A stretch of 5,179 bases of DNA from Solirubrobacteraceae bacterium (lineage in GTDB: Bacteria > Actinomycetota > Thermoleophilia > Solirubrobacterales > Solirubrobacteraceae), in assembly GCA_030038955.1 (NCBI GenBank), contig JASHQV010000166.1, positions 1-5,179 on the forward strand, written 5' to 3'. The notes beneath the pieces were generated by a model. That model was not told the origin of the DNA, did not search any database, and saw only the letters and a list, made by a program, of their open reading frames with translations. The translations under genes and the position numbers were made by a program. This document shows positions 5,121-5,179 of this stretch, piece after piece; position 1 is the stretch's first letter, and each line of letters starts with the position of its first letter.

Positions 5121-5179
5121 ATGGCCGCTCCCAAGCGCCTCTCCGTCCCGCACCGGGTGTCCGTGCAGGCGGCCGCGGA
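5121..5179 (+). CDS. start of a downstream gene of the imuB operon (3' partial)
   Basis: An ATG 19 bases after the imuB-like stop opens a frame that runs off the window: MAAPKRLSVPHRVSVQAAA. The close same-strand spacing suggests co-transcription with the imuB-like gene. It does not look like the start of DnaE2, whose PHP domain begins with an ELHxHS-type motif. It could be one of the small proteins that sit between imuB and dnaE2 in some actinobacteria (DUF6504-like), but 19 residues cannot decide this. No ribosome binding site is visible. Confidence 0.5.
   Translation, partial: MAAPKRLSVPHRVSVQAAA

Overview
This is a very GC-rich window with strong G/C third-position bias, holding three complete genes and the ends of two more. 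The base composition, the polymerase-Y/ImuB-like gene behind a Gram-positive-type LexA box, the TadE/TadG-like exported protein and the MGDG-synthase-type glycosyltransferase together suggest a high-GC actinobacterium. My best guess is class Thermoleophilia (Solirubrobacter/Conexibacter type), but that placement is inference from protein style, not a database result.

Left part (1-2258, + strand): the 3' part of a glycosyltransferase gene, open at the left edge. Its GT28-type nucleotide-sugar-binding domain is followed by one predicted membrane segment and a C-terminal domain that looks like a degenerate NodB-type polysaccharide deacetylase. The gene ends inside the first of three 42-bp tandem repeats (1140-1263), which fill the gap to the next gene. 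That gene is a short-chain dehydrogenase resembling Acr1-type fatty acyl-CoA/aldehyde reductases. Both proteins fit envelope lipid or glycolipid metabolism, but a joint pathway is not shown.

Middle (2259-3712): a strong inverted repeat lies between two converging stop codons. On the - strand is a 467-residue TadE/TadG-like protein: an Arg-rich cytoplasmic start, one membrane helix, then a Ser/Thr/Gly-rich extracellular region with repeated S-S-x-S-G motifs that suggest a beta-solenoid. It carries an in-frame 27-bp duplication and a Thr-coding hexanucleotide tract.

Right part (3713-5179): a 195-bp divergent intergenic region with a locally AT-rich stretch and a near-perfect LexA/SOS box (3881-3894). 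It leads into an ImuB-like, probably catalytically inactive Y-family polymerase gene (most likely TTG start at 3908). The stop of that gene is duplicated in a 14-bp tandem repeat. A further same-strand reading frame starts at 5121 and runs off the window. The right part reads as the start of a DNA-damage-inducible mutagenesis operon, in which dnaE2 would be expected further downstream; dnaE2 is not visible here.

I see no RNA genes, insertion sequences or CRISPR arrays. The window is mostly ordinary chromosomal gene content. The most unusual points are the 42-bp repeats that carry the stop codon of the first gene, the GT-membrane-pseudodeacetylase architecture, and the SOS box that bears on the imuB start.
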